64,000 bases of DNA from Protonemura montana (taxonomy: Eukaryota > Arthropoda > Insecta > Plecoptera > Nemouridae). Within the stretch, counting starts at the first letter, position 1. Each line of letters opens with the position of its first letter. Under the pieces are notes generated by a model that worked only from the letters and a program-made list of their open reading frames with translations, was not told the DNA's origin and searched no databases. A program made the translations under genes and the position numbers. Below are positions 37,312-49,886 of the stretch, piece by piece. Location of the stretch: contig OX387602.1 of assembly GCA_947568835.1 (NCBI GenBank), forward strand, positions 25,347,021 to 25,411,020. Reading direction: 5' to 3'.

Positions 37312-39027
37312 TTTTTTTTATTGCGTTGATTACATAGTAATATGGCAATCGTCCTTAACTTTATAAACTTTACATCATAGATTTACAATCTCTGTCATTC
37401 AGATAATAAAAAAATAAAAAAATAAGCTCATCATAATGGTACCACGACAAGTACCTCTTAGCAATAACCCCAGACCACAGATCTACAAAGAGAAGTTGTC
37501 AAACCTCCGGATTGAAATGGCGGATGGCGAGTGGATCATATATTTTTAATTCTTTGGTTGTGCTTTTGGCCATTGCCTAAATGAATGGCGTTAGTTGGAT
37601 GAGCGAAGCGAAGAGAAGTGAAGCTAAGCGAAGCGAGAACGCTTCGAGAATGCTGTTTTTTAATTGCTTTATTTGTTCTCTACCGATCGGTTGGCCGATT
37701 TTGATAAAATTAACTGAACACATTCAAAATCGCTCAACTTATCTATACTAGGTTTTTTTAAACAATCGGTTTTGTGATTTTCTTCCAATCAAGAAAAAAA
37801 TCCATGTACGTATTAGTTAAAAATTCGCAGATATGTAAAACATTCCAAGTAAAACAATTTATAATTCGAATTTTAAAGAGCCATTGTGAACGCAAAGTAC
37901 CGAAGAAGCACGAGGGGGCACTTCTTTCCAAAAAAAAAATAATTACGCTCACTTACAACGCAACTCAAATTGCGTTTTTGAATCCCTAGCCATAAAGGCG
38001 CAAATGTTTAATTTGATCGCGAAATGTTCCAATGGTATCTTATGAGGGTTGGTCGAATTTTCGACTAGTCGAATTTTCGACCAGATATGGCACTCCCAAT
38101 TGGTACACTTGTGTTCCGTGCATTCCCATGAGTGTTCCACATTCCCATATTGCCCTGGGAACTGACTTGGGATGGCTCCTTTGCCACAAGGAGCAAATTG
38201 CGACCGTCCTTTCTCGTTATTTACTCTCTTTTATCTGAACTCATTGAAGGCGAGTGGTGTAGTCTATTCTCTTGACCAATTCAGTTTGAGAGAGAGATTG
38301 TGAGATTTTAGTTTGTACAACTTTACTTGCCATCCTTATCAACCTTTCGATTGCATGGATTTGTAGCTTCGAAAGGAACGTGAAGACAGTGGTCCCTTTG
38401 GTGTTTTTTGACAGGAGTAAGCTTCGTGTCCGCTTCGGGTTTCTTCTTCCCCCTTCATGGCGAGATTAGGGTCATCACCGTCCTCATCGTCACCCTTTCA
38501 TTCGCCGACGCCGTTAGATTAGTGCCACAGGACCAGTTGGCTAAACAGTGCTGCGTTAAACACCACAAAGCAATCAATCAATCAGCCGAAAATTCTCGGA
38601 TGTAATTCCGATTCCGTACCGGCACCGAAACCGCACATGTGCTCCACATGTGCCTTCCGTACAGCGTTGCAGAAGCATCGCTGCGCGCGCAGCTCGCTGC
38701 ACTCGAGTGACGTAAGCGACACATGTGCGGCGTCGACGGCCGAGTCGGTTACCAATCGGCTGTGAAAGCATGTTTTTATCGCTTTCAGAAATCGACGTCC
38801 TGGACGACGTGCTGCGAGCCGGCGTCGAGAGATGGCAGCCACACGTGCGATCCGTGTGGTCGATCGAAGAGCCCGGGCCCATGTAGAGCGAGACTCGCTC
38901 CCACCCTCGGCTTGCCTGGAGAACGACTCGCCGACCAGCGCATTCGTTCGATTTCCCGAGCTAGAACAGAGGATCGTCCGCACATCTCTCTTTGCACCTC
39001 TCAACGGCGTGCGAGGCGGTAGCAATC
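35115..39027. other. head-to-head interval between nervana-like genes B (distal exon) and C
   Basis: About 3.9 kb separating two divergently transcribed first exons, so it should hold both promoters. No gene is seen. It contains nonamer-like TTTACGCAT repeats (about 35931-35975), an inverted repeat at 36127-36171, an (AAT)11 microsatellite at 37278-37310, a GAAGC-rich patch near 37610 and a duplicated GTCGAATTTTCGAC (38052-38065 and 38068-38081). The last 450 bases before gene C are GC-rich with a CRE-like TGACGTAA near 38709. Confidence 0.5.
37278..37310 (+). repeat. (AAT)11 microsatellite
   Basis: Eleven consecutive AAT units followed by a T-rich stretch. Simple repeat; no coding role. Confidence 0.9.
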
Positions 39028-42000
39028 ATGGCGGAGAAGAATAAGTGTGCCGAACAATATTACACACCACCACCGAAATTAGGGAAATGGGAAGGTTTCA
39101 GGATTTTCCTATGGAATTCGGAGACGAGCCAGTTTATGGGACGCACTGCGGCGAGTTGGGGTGAGTTTGCGTCTCGAGGGGTGGATTTGTGTGTTTCAGG
39201 TTGTTGGGGCTGCATGGACGCTTGGCGACTGCCTTCGCCATTGGGCGTCGGAAAGGCTACTTCCAAAGCTACATGCAGGGCGAGAATTCTGGGTTGAACG
39301 CACAAAATGAAAGCACACATTTTTTCGTTTTCCCGGTACTTTTCTAAAAGGCTGTGGGAAGAAATTGGATGCAGATTAAAATTCGTTATGGTAGTGACAC
39401 CCTTTTGACAATCAATAACTGACGATGAACTTATCCTCAATCGATTTTCAGAAAATTTGACTTAACCCATTTCAGTTAGTTCAAACATAGTTTCAGTGCG
39501 GTTTTTCGAGCTTCATCATAATTATTGGTATATATCTTCGTTTTGAGTCGCTAAAAAATCATATTTATGAAATATTTGACTTGAATTCGACGCAGTGTCA
39601 TGTTCCACACAAATGTGATAGATTAGATAAATAAACCAAACAAATAAATGATTTGTGCTGCGTGGGACAGTCACGATAATGAAAACTAAATGAGAAGATA
39701 CATTTGGCCAGAAAATGAAAGTTTACGATTCAGAACACATTTTGAAGTAGGCAATATTTTCGTCTAGCTATTTGTCAAAGTACCTATGTTCCTTTTGGCA
39801 AACTACGAGATGTCATCTCAATACTCGCTTTTCCAAAATGAAAACGAGGGTTGCCTAACCAATCAACAATCAACGTATCACTGCTTCTTACCGCAACACA
39901 AGATCAAGTCAATGCACACATTGACGGTGGAAATGCGAAAAAAACGAATCGATTGACAATCGACAAGACTTGGTATTGCCATATGCCGATAAAGTGTCAA
40001 TAATGTAGAGTGGGGTCGAGGCTGATTGACATAGGATGGCGATGCTCAAGTATTTGGGTCACTTCGACAACGCACACACGAGCATATTATTTATGGCAAT
40101 ATGTTTAATGCACGCCGGCCGTGCCATAAGCACGCCGCACACTCAGCTCAGGTGTATCGCTGCAAGATGCTGAGATAAGACGTTCTAGAAGCCGCGCAGC
40201 CGGGAGATTAGTACAGCTCAAAGGCCGCGGATAACAGAGGGATTAGCACGTAAAAATAAACTAATTATTGCAGAGATTAGGAAGCCAATGAAACAATTGA
40301 GATAAAACATTATCTTAGAATGTGACATGGATTTCGCCGTCTTTGTGTGCATTATAGCACCTCTTGTAGGCATCTGGAATATCAGTTAATTTTTCTAACG
40401 CACGGGATGAATGGAGACAATTCGATGAGCAGGCGGACGAACAGAGCACGAGGGATACTGGCAAATCGCGTGCCTCGTGACTCGGGTAACACATATCGAC
40501 TCGGAGCAAACATACACACGAGCACGTCACTAATAACTCGCTGCTGTGTACCTAGTGCGCCAGGCCAGGTTACGTGCTCCGCATTCGAACTTATCGATTG
40601 GCTATGGACATGGCTGGAAAATGGTTGTTTACTCCTGGACATTTATAGACGCGAGCCTTGAGGTTTACGCATGAAATTATTAATGGTGCTCGCGATAGAT
40701 GGGAGCAAGTAAATGATGAAAATCCAGGGAGCTGATATCCTCAGGTTGGGTTGCTACGGAGCAAACACAGTTTATCGCTCCGCCGATACACCTTCGGTGT
40801 TCATGGCTGTAAATTCCAATACCAGCTACGTGAAGGTGTCTATAGAGCAATGCAAATAAGAAGAATGCTTGCTAAGTGATAACTTGTGAAAAGATCGCTA
40901 GCAGTAAGCTCACTCATCCAAAGACATATTTATTTTAATTACTCTTTCTCATATAAATAGTCTCGCGGGATTAATCTTACTAATAGCTGCACTGTGTCGT
41001 AAGCCATGGTCTGGCATCTGCCAGAAAATAGTCCCCACGGAGTATTTTTAGCTCCTTTGGAAGACCAAGGCTGTCATATTTATTTTTCCCAGCTTGTGTC
41101 GAAATTTCCCCTAAATCCACGTTAGACTTATTAAAATGTGTGTTCAACACCACGATTCTTGCTAATTTACACCGCGCGTAGCCCGTTGACGTCAGCAAAG
41201 AATCAATTGGCATGTATACTACTAATAAAGATGTTATACATTATAATGTTAAATAATGGCAGACGGGGCTTCGGTACTAGCGCTCGCTCACATGATCCAC
41301 TGTACTTGCCAAAAACTGTGCGTGCACACATCGCCAACGCGCCAGCACATAGCCGGTACACAAACACCAACATCATGTCAGAGTGCAGCGAATTTATTCA
41401 AACTTATATCGTGCAATTACATTATATTTGCTTATATACAATATTATATTATATATGTGACCAGGAGCAAATAGGTATGTGCCATGCTAGAGTTTTTCGT
41501 CGTGGAGACAAAAATTGCTATGCAATGCTAATTATTGGCTGGCCTCCTCTCGAAGACGTGTCAATAGTAATAATTTGTCCTGACGCCAAACAATGCTTGA
41601 TTTGCATATTAAAAGACAGCCAAGTCAAGAGATTTTACACATCGCAGAGTACACACAACTCCAGCGCCCCACTGGTGCTATATACGTGGTTAGCGATTCC
41701 ATGCAATCCTTCAATTAGTGTGTTTATAATTACTGACAGGAGCACACTTGATAGTAGAAAACAGATTAGTGTTACGCAAAATTACAAGTGTTCTTAATTA
41801 ACACTGGAAGCGTAATATTCAATTGCGCTTGCTAAGATTTTAAATGGCGTTCAAACGTCCGTTGTCGTGGTACGGCAATGGACAAGAAATGACACCAGCA
41901 AAAATACTTTTGGTGACACATTCGACCAGCTATAGAACTAAGGAGTGAACCTTCAACAAAGATCGCCTCATCGGCGTACACGTGACCTATCCCGAAGGAA

Positions 42001-45000
42001 ACAAAAACGTTGGTCATGACCTATTACGACCCAGATAAGGGATGCTGGAAAGACTGTGAAGAAGGGTGTCTGTCCAAGTCACCCCAAGATCATGATAATA
42101 TGGCTGCTTTGTCCAGAGAAAGAAGACTTAGCTTATCTACATGCGCTGGTGCACAAAGAAATAAATCATGACTTCAAAAAACCAATCCATAACTACCAGA
42201 GATGAATATCACGACCGATGAAGGGTACGATAATGTGCAGTCAAATACATCATCGAGGCTATTGCTGATTTGCCAGAACGGTGTTCCGAGGTGTACAGTT
42301 ATTACTTGTGTGTAGCAACGTCACATTACTTGTAGGCGTGGCGAGCTAGTCGGACACAATATTGCATACTTTCCTTATCCACAACACAGCTGTCGGTGAA
42401 TTCATAGAAAGCGAGCTTTTCCTCGTATCTACATGTAATAAATGTTAATTTTCATAAACATAGTTTCTGCTGAGCTCGGCCGAGCTGCAGGTCTACTAAA
42501 AAACTGCACTCTGCATGTCTCTACAGAACACTGCCAGGCTTATTTTCTTGGTCTATTTTTACATTCCACTTCATAATTTGATAACTGGTCGGACGGGTTG
42601 AAGGATGATCTGCAGTTTTATAATGGTAGTAGTTGTATCAAAGTAACTTGCACTAAAGTTCTGGTTTTTAAAACACCCTCGTCGTCTTGATCTCAATTCC
42701 ATTTCAGATATGCGCGCGCCTCTCATATTTATCTAAACGTACATTTTCGGAAAAAATCACTTTATCTAAGTGGTTCAACTCGAATTGGTGGAAAAGTGGA
42801 GCGCTGGTATGTCTTGCTGCGGCATACGTCGGGGAGATCAATACGGCGCGCCCCCCCTCTCCTTTCTCCCCCCAACCCCTCACGGCTCGTCCGTCGCCGC
42901 CGCGACGCCGACGGCATGACGTCGGCGAATCGACCGACGCCACTACTCTCTGTCCCGCGAAACTGAGTCTCCTAGCTCCTGTCCGTGCTCCACAATGGCT
43001 TTGTCTGCGACCCTGCACACTAGGCGCCTTCGACAATTAAATTAATTGGCTGAACAATTAATGGTTGCATGCGAGCGCAATGATATGAATTATTTTATAC
43101 TCAGAAGGGCGTGTTCCATCGACCCTACACTCAAACAAAGTAAAAACATGTTTAGCTCTAAGCAGAAGGTATAATAATAATATTATGTAACCACAAGTAT
43201 ATCGTAACGAAATGCTACCAGAAGCAATGGCAGGGTGAACATCAGCGAAATGCTAATACATTTCTTTTCGTTTGCTTCTTTGCAGCTAAGATCCTGCTCT
43301 TCTACGTGCTGTTCTACATTGCACTGATTGGCTACTTTTCGGCCATGCTGACAGTCTTCTATCAGACTCTAGACATGAAAATACCCAAATGGCAGTTGGA
43401 GGGATCTCTCATAGGGAACAACCCTGGTGAGAATTTACCTTTCCACAACCCTTACAAGTGTCTGGGAAAGATTTTCTCCAAAAAGTGGATCTAGGGTTGC
43501 ACGCATTTATTCCTTAATTATTTGGCTTCTCTCTTTTACACATGCATGCATACCAGATGATATCAATGTGGATTTCCCCCCTTTTACGATACTGTGATGT
43601 ATTTTGCCCCATGCAATTCCTGTTTGATAGTGTTGGCTTCATCCACACAAAAAAAAATATGTCGGCATTTATTATTTTAATCAGTAATTGGTTACTAATG
43701 AGGAGTATTTTTAGAGCAGAAACTCATTTCTCTGGTAGTCATCATTTAATACCCACAATATTTTTCTGCAGGCCTTGGATTCAGGCCGATGCCCCCAGAG
43801 AGCAACGTCGAGAGCACACTCATCTGGTACCGCGGAAACGACCAGAACTACGAGTACTGGACGGAAGAACTGGACAAGTTCCTCGAAGGTGACTGAAACA
43901 TTGGCAAAGCACAGAGATACACAGTTAAGACAAGCGAGGACAACGTAATCATTTACAGTCATATTGACAAATTTGGCACAATATCTTGTTGCTAGAAAGG
44001 TTTTCAATACAACAGCAACACCTTCGGTCATGGGTACCATCTACTCAGGATACAGATTTGCTTCTCAATATTCCGAAGGGTTTATCCACGCACTAGATTT
44101 AGGTAGTATGCCTATAATCCATTCTTCAGTGAGCAAAATATCTGAAAATGATTATTTTTCTTATTTCTCAATTTAAATCATGACAAATGGTTGAAACATA
44201 CTAACGTACAAACATACTATATACCACAACAAACACACGGCCATTCTATTGCATTTGAACTCTTGGTTCGGTCACTGAACATCCTGCAAAAAACCCAGCA
44301 TACTTATATCACACAGTATCACACTGTATCCGTGTGATACTCAGGAAATGTCTGTAGGATGAGGCTAGACAAGCATGATAAGAGCGATGGAAAATCTTAA
44401 AATACAGTCCAGGCAATACCATGAAATTTTATGGTAATATTTTGTACTAATACTTCTTTTGACAGTTCAAAAGGCACTGCCACATATGCTGATTTCAACA
44501 ATTTTTTGTATTAAAATTACCAATCTCCCTTTCTCAAATATTTCTTAATTCACGTACATCGACACAAATGATCATAATGTGTTTCTTTTGTGTGATTTCA
44601 GTGTACAAACAGCCAGGCACTGTCAGTGGAGGCGGCCAGAACACCGTAGCGTGCAGCTTTAACAACCCGCCGCCGCAGGGGAAGGTCTGCGAGGTGGACA
44701 TCAAGAAGTGGGCCCCTTGCACCTCCGAGAACCACTACAACTACCACAAGTCTGCACCGTGCATATTCCTCAAACTCAACAAGGTGGGCCGACGTCACAG
44801 TATAACACGAAATCTGTAGCTCACTTAACAGAGTCTCGTTATGGTGGGACGAGAAGAGTGGAATGTTTACATTAGAATCAAGCTCTGAAAAGCTATAGTT
44901 GATTTAGACCAAACTAAAAAAAAATGCAAGCTATTTTTTTATCTTAATTTGAAGTCACCTAGTGATTGCTTATCTTTATCAGCTTGTCAACTATCGCGAG

Positions 45001-45704
45001 CTACATTATTTTGTGTACTTTCTCGAAAGTAAAATAAATACTACCTAAAAATCAACTGAATTTAAGTACCGATGATAATTAGAAAATTTTTCTCTTTAAT
45101 ACTAATCCATGTTAATTATTCACAGATTTTCAACTGGATCCCCAAGATCTACAATGACTCCAACAACCTTCCTGAACTCATGCCTCAAGATTTAAAGGAC
45201 CACATCAAAACATCCCAGAGCGAGGTACGCAACTAAAAATGTTTCAAAATGCCAATGCTTCAATTATTCGGAAATGTGAAACCCCCACATGCCCATTTCG
45301 TGTCGTCTCGAAATAAGTCTCAATGGAACGTGTTGTGTTTCAGGCCAATACCGTGTGGGTGAGCTGTGAAGGAGAGAACCCTGCCGATGTGGAAAACATG
45401 GGTCCCATCCAGTACATCCCGAGGAGGGGCTTCCCCGGCTACTTCTTCCCGTTCCAGAACCAAGATGGCTACCTCAGCCCCTTGGTTTCTATCTTGTTTG
45501 AGCGTCCCAACAGTAAGTGCAACAAACCATATGATATTACTGCGATTTTCTTATATATTTTGACCCAAACATGTGCTATAACGTCTTGTGTGTTTTTCAG
45601 CCGGCGTCCTGATCAACATCGAATGCAAGGCTTGGGCCCACAACATCCACCACGACCGCCACGAAAGGCGTGGATCCGTGCATTTTGAACTCATGATCGA
45701 TTAA
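39028..45704 (+). CDS. Na+/K+-ATPase beta subunit, nervana-like gene C
   Basis: Beta subunit of the plasma-membrane Na+/K+ pump. Seven exons on the plus strand: 39028-39160, 43286-43426, 43772-43888, 44602-44783, 45126-45224, 45344-45512, 45601-45704; 945 nt, 314 aa, phases consistent throughout. The cytoplasmic tail is 44 residues ([15 protein letters not shown], ends MGRTAASW). The membrane segment spans about residues 48-72 ([19 protein letters not shown]), followed by [35 protein letters not shown], all six conserved cysteines, a sequon [21 protein letters not shown], and the C-terminus VHFELMID. The long first intron (4.1 kb) includes a GC-rich island at about 42.83-43.03 kb. AATAAA at 45882-45887 and at 46374-46379 are candidate poly(A) signals. 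Its ectodomain is much closer to that of gene B than to that of gene A. Confidence 0.95.
39161..43285. other. first intron of nervana-like gene C
   Basis: No additional first exon with the GRT..SW-donor pattern was found on the plus strand here. A GC-rich, pyrimidine-rich island at about 42.83-43.03 kb could be an internal promoter or enhancer. A 219-codon open frame at 41.1-41.8 kb lacks any motif and begins at a non-ATG codon; it is judged to be chance. Confidence 0.45.
44315..44341. repeat. 10-bp perfect inverted repeat with 7-nt loop
   Basis: AGTATCACAC (44315-44324) and its exact complement (44332-44341) lie in the third intron of nervana-like gene C. Confidence 0.7.
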
Positions 45705-47599
45705 TGTGATCAAATCGTTGCATAGCGATATGCCATTTTTGGGATTAGGATGGATTAACTGATGGTCCACATTTAATGGAAATCACTACCACTAGTACTT
45801 AAACCATAGGTACAGTACATGAGTATTTATAGCTTTTGAGTAGAGAAATCAAAGGGTTGCTTTTGAGCTGCCAACACTCTTAATAAAATACGTTTAATTT
45901 GTAAATGTTAAGCAATAGGCAGACAACCCCACGAAGTAACTTACAATCTAAAGAATTTTCATGCATTTCAATCACTCATAATTTCCTGCTAAACGAATAT
46001 GGCAGCTCAACATTTTTTTCAGTGTACTGTACTGCATTTTTGTGTCGCAACTCACAAATGAGCTCATTTTTCACTTCTGTGAGCATTTTCATTTGATATT
46101 ATGTAAATATTCATTGTAATATTAATTAATGTAATTAACTTATAAAAAGTCAGTATTTTGGTAGCAGGGTGTTTCACGGACACTGCTTGGTTTGAAACAA
46201 GAAGTAAAAAGTATATTGATTATTATTATTGACTTGTTATTATGTGTGTTGTCTGTACTTGTAGACTAGGATATGAAATGTATTGACATTGTTACTTATT
46301 TATCATTGGCAGTTATTTAATATCATTCTTCAATACAGTCATGTTACATTATACTGATTCGCAGATAAATGTTAATAAAGATACTATGTTATAAAGATTT
46401 GTTTTGTGATGTTTCGAGTTCATAGCGTTTTAATCATGCTTATTTAGGATATATTTAGTTAGCCAATACCTATGACATACTGTCACTGCCCTGATCGCTT
46501 ATCTCGGATGCAAGTGGAATTCTAACAACTCGATCGAAAAGCAGCAACGAATCGGTAATTCTTTTTGGAAATCGTTGCATTGTCAAACAAGTTCCTAAAA
46601 TAACAGCGATGACATTCTCCAGGAAAAGACCATGGTGATTGGTCATACTCTATGAGGTTCATAATTATAAAATCAGTTGTGTACCAGAATAAAATTGTAG
46701 TAGGGAAGCTTAATTTTGCCAAAAGTTAAAAAAAAAAAATTAGGTTTAAAGCTGGCAGGCCATGAACTTAATTTTTTTGCCTCTGTAAATGCAAACTTGT
46801 AGCATTGACAACTTTTTAGTATGCTCGTTTTATTGCCAGACAGTATAGTAGCTACTTTTCTCGCTCAGCAGAAGATAAATGTATGTTGACTTCCTATCTG
46901 TATTTATCTGATTAAGATTACACGAACACGCCCTTGTCAATCTCAACCAAGCTCTTGGTTCTTCGCTTGGTTCACTTTGGAATTTCCTTTGCTTTCAAAA
47001 TGCAATGATAATATGATATCATATAAAGTTGTGTGCTGTACTGTATATGATTCGACCCTGACAACTGTAAATGTACAGAAAGCGATCAAAAATTCTACGT
47101 AAAACACAATTATGTAATTACATAAATTAGACAATTGGTGTCCACCTTGAAATCATATTACCCGCCACTAAACCAGAAACTTCACCAGTCACATTCTGTA
47201 CTAGAACAATCTGGAAAAATATTATATCCACCTTCTTGAGTGTTTAGAAAAGAAGGAATGTTTTACATACTCAAAGACATGTTATATATTTGAATTTTTG
47301 TAGAAACTAATACATTTTTGCAGGTTTCTAATCGAAAACTGTAAGATGTTGCCTTCTCGACTCACATTTGTCAAAGTCACGAGGTTTCGTGTCGTCACGT
47401 TGGCCGCTCGGCTTGTCATGAGGGGAGGGAGTGAGATAGAAGCAACATCATTCAACGAAGTGAAGTTGACACTGAGCTCGACATCGGCAAACCGCATTCG
47501 CGTTACTTCAGCAAAAGAAGCTGTCTCGTCATTCGACATTGGCGTTCGTTGTTCCGGATTGCAAGTAGCTGCTAAAAACAACTTTTTTGCGTTTTAACA
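45705..47599. other. 3' UTR of nervana-like gene C and upstream region of LAMP1
   Basis: The first 0.7 kb is AT-rich and should be 3' UTR (poly(A) signals near 45.88 and 46.37 kb). The rest has no gene. The last 300 bases before the LAMP1 ATG are GC-richer, carry CACG-containing motifs and are the likely promoter and 5' UTR. Confidence 0.5.
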
Positions 47600-49886
47600 A
47601 TGTCGACGAAGATTGTGTTTCTATTCATCTTCGCGAGTTTCCTCGCAATGAATTTGGGTAAGGATTCAGAATATGGCAATGGACAACGACTAGCCACCGA
47701 TCAAAGTTCATTTACACAATGGCAGGTTGATCGTCATTTGTAGTTGGTGACGCAACTAGATCCTAGGCTAGGGTTACTTTTAGTTTAAGTTTTTGAAACA
47801 GCGATATTTTTTAAGATTGTGTACCGTACGACATATTATTTTGGTCATTTCCCGTGAGAGATCTTTTATTGAGCCTACCTAAACAGATACCACACTTTTT
47901 TCTCACACTTTCTCTGACGTTGTGCACAAGAGGAAGTAATGGAAATTACAAAGAGAAATAATGTGATTGGGTACTTAAATAGACAATTTTCGTACTCGAC
48001 AACAGTTAAGCAATTATGGATGAAGCCTTATAATCATAAAAAAGTTCCAATATATACCTTGGCAACTACTAGGCCCCTTTTTCAGCCACAACAGGTTCTT
48101 GGTGGTTATTGACTTTTGTGTTAATCTTCTGTCTTTGTGTGTGATGACCATCCTTATAATATGATAATAATATAATGCATCTGCCCTCTAGGTGGGTTAC
48201 ATGTTGTGGACTCTTTGTACCCAGTTGTAGACACCTACATCTTTAAGTACTAAATTGCAAATCCATAGCATGAATCATTCTACAACCTCATGCTACGATA
48301 GGTTTGAACTAGGCAACATTAAGGTTGATTTGCCTCTTCTCATATTTTTGCTCCATTTGTATCATGGATCATAGAGGCATCAATGAGGGACAGTTACAAA
48401 TGTCTACCCTCCTCCACAAGTGCACATTTTTGAGGCCATCTTTTAGAACTGAACCTTCGTCTAGTTTTGGGATTTAACTTGGGGCTTGCACTATTTGTAA
48501 AGACTAGTAATAATGAATTTGAATTCCTTTTTGTAATTTTTATGTTAGGTAGTTGAAGCTATGTTTTTTTTATTGAGTGCCCCCATGATTGATCAAGTCA
48601 CAAGCACATTTTTTTACAGCTGCCGAATTGCCTGTGTCGGAAATTCAGCCCACTACAAAAACGACAACTGGGCCACCTGACACCACCACCGCCACAACCA
48701 CTACCACCACTACTACTTCCGCTCCCAATACTACTACTGCCACGACAACTACCTCTACGACCACCGCAACAACCACGGTGACAACCACGACACCTGCCAG
48801 CACGACTTCGCCTTCCACAACCTCCGCTGCTCCATCCACCACCACCCCTCCTCCAGGGCCGAAGCCAGCTGAAGTTGGCAACTGGACAGTTACGAACAAG
48901 GCTGAAAATGTTACGTGCATTATTGCTAAGATGGCTATTCAGCTGAATATCAGCTATGTTCAGAATGATAAGAAGGTAACTTATCATCTAGTTACCCACT
49001 GTTGGTTGTTGATTATAAGAAATATATTATCCACTAGTTATATGGTTCCTAACACAATAACTAGAACAAACCATCTTCTCTTTTTTCAGATGGGCTATGC
49101 TATCATTGATGTGCCTGCCAAAACCTCTACTGCTACAGGTGATTGTGGCAATAACACCCAAACCTTGATATTGTCTTGGGCAGCAGTTGGTGTCGCTAAA
49201 GTTCCTCACCAGATCACTCTGACCTTTGGACGCAACGACACAACCAAAGTTTCCAAGGTAGAACGCATCGACGCAGTTCTACAAGCGAACAACACTGAGT
49301 TCCCAAACATTGGAAGTATGTGATATCTTCCCTTTACTTAATCCGTCTCACTCTAGCTGTCCTGATTTGCGATCTTCGACAATATTTGTTATTGAAAGAG
49401 CTCAATTGCCAACAATTTTCTGTTACAATGATGTTAAACAAATGTTTCTATTTGTAGATTTTACGGTACTAACCCTCGTCAACGAGCAGACTGAATTTAC
49501 AACCGACTTGGGAATGTCGTACAGCTGCGCTAAAAACCAAATGCTGAACCTCACCATGAAGGGCAGTAATGTCACCGAGAGTGCAATTACGGTTAGCCAA
49601 CTTCGTCTCGAAGCTTTCCACGCCAAGAATGACACGGCCTTCAGTGCTGGTAAGTTCCTTTTGATGTTTTAAGGTAGTCTTTTTGGAAAGATACACCATG
49701 CATAGAAATTTGTAATGGGTTAACCGATATTTGTATCTTGCAGCCAAAGACTGTGAATCTTCGAGTACCACCGACATCGTTCCCATCGCAGTTGGGTGTG
49801 CTTTGGTAGCACTTGTTGCAATCGTTTTGATCGCATACTTGGTGGGTCGTCGTCGCTCTCAAGCGCGCGGCTATCTCAGCATGTGA
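47600..49886 (+). CDS. Lamp1: lysosome-associated membrane glycoprotein 1 (LAMP1)
   Basis: Heavily glycosylated type I protein of the late endosome and lysosome membrane. Five exons: 47600-47657, 48620-48975, 49090-49315, 49458-49649, 49744-49886; 975 nt, 324 aa. Residues 1 to about 21 are a signal peptide ([14 protein letters not shown]). Residues about 30-80 are a Thr/Pro/Ser mucin-like stretch (48652-48850). A single LAMP luminal domain follows with many N-x-S/T sequons and paired cysteines ([33 protein letters not shown]). The membrane helix is [20 protein letters not shown], and the short tail [12 protein letters not shown] ends in the GYxxPhi lysosomal sorting signal (GYLSM). The start ATG begins the only signal-peptide frame. 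An AATAAA at 51242-51247 suggests a 3' UTR near 1.4 kb. Vertebrate LAMP1 has two luminal domains; insect orthologues typically have one, as here. Confidence 0.93.

Noticed and set aside
38574-39025. several overlapping 70-147-codon frames just before gene C
   Set aside because: They arise from the GC-rich promoter and 5' UTR of gene C; none continues into the gene C frame or shows a domain.
41138-41797. 219-codon open frame in the first intron of nervana-like gene C
   Set aside because: It begins at GTG rather than ATG, shows no known domain, has a composition like the surrounding AT-rich intron and no splice context; judged chance.
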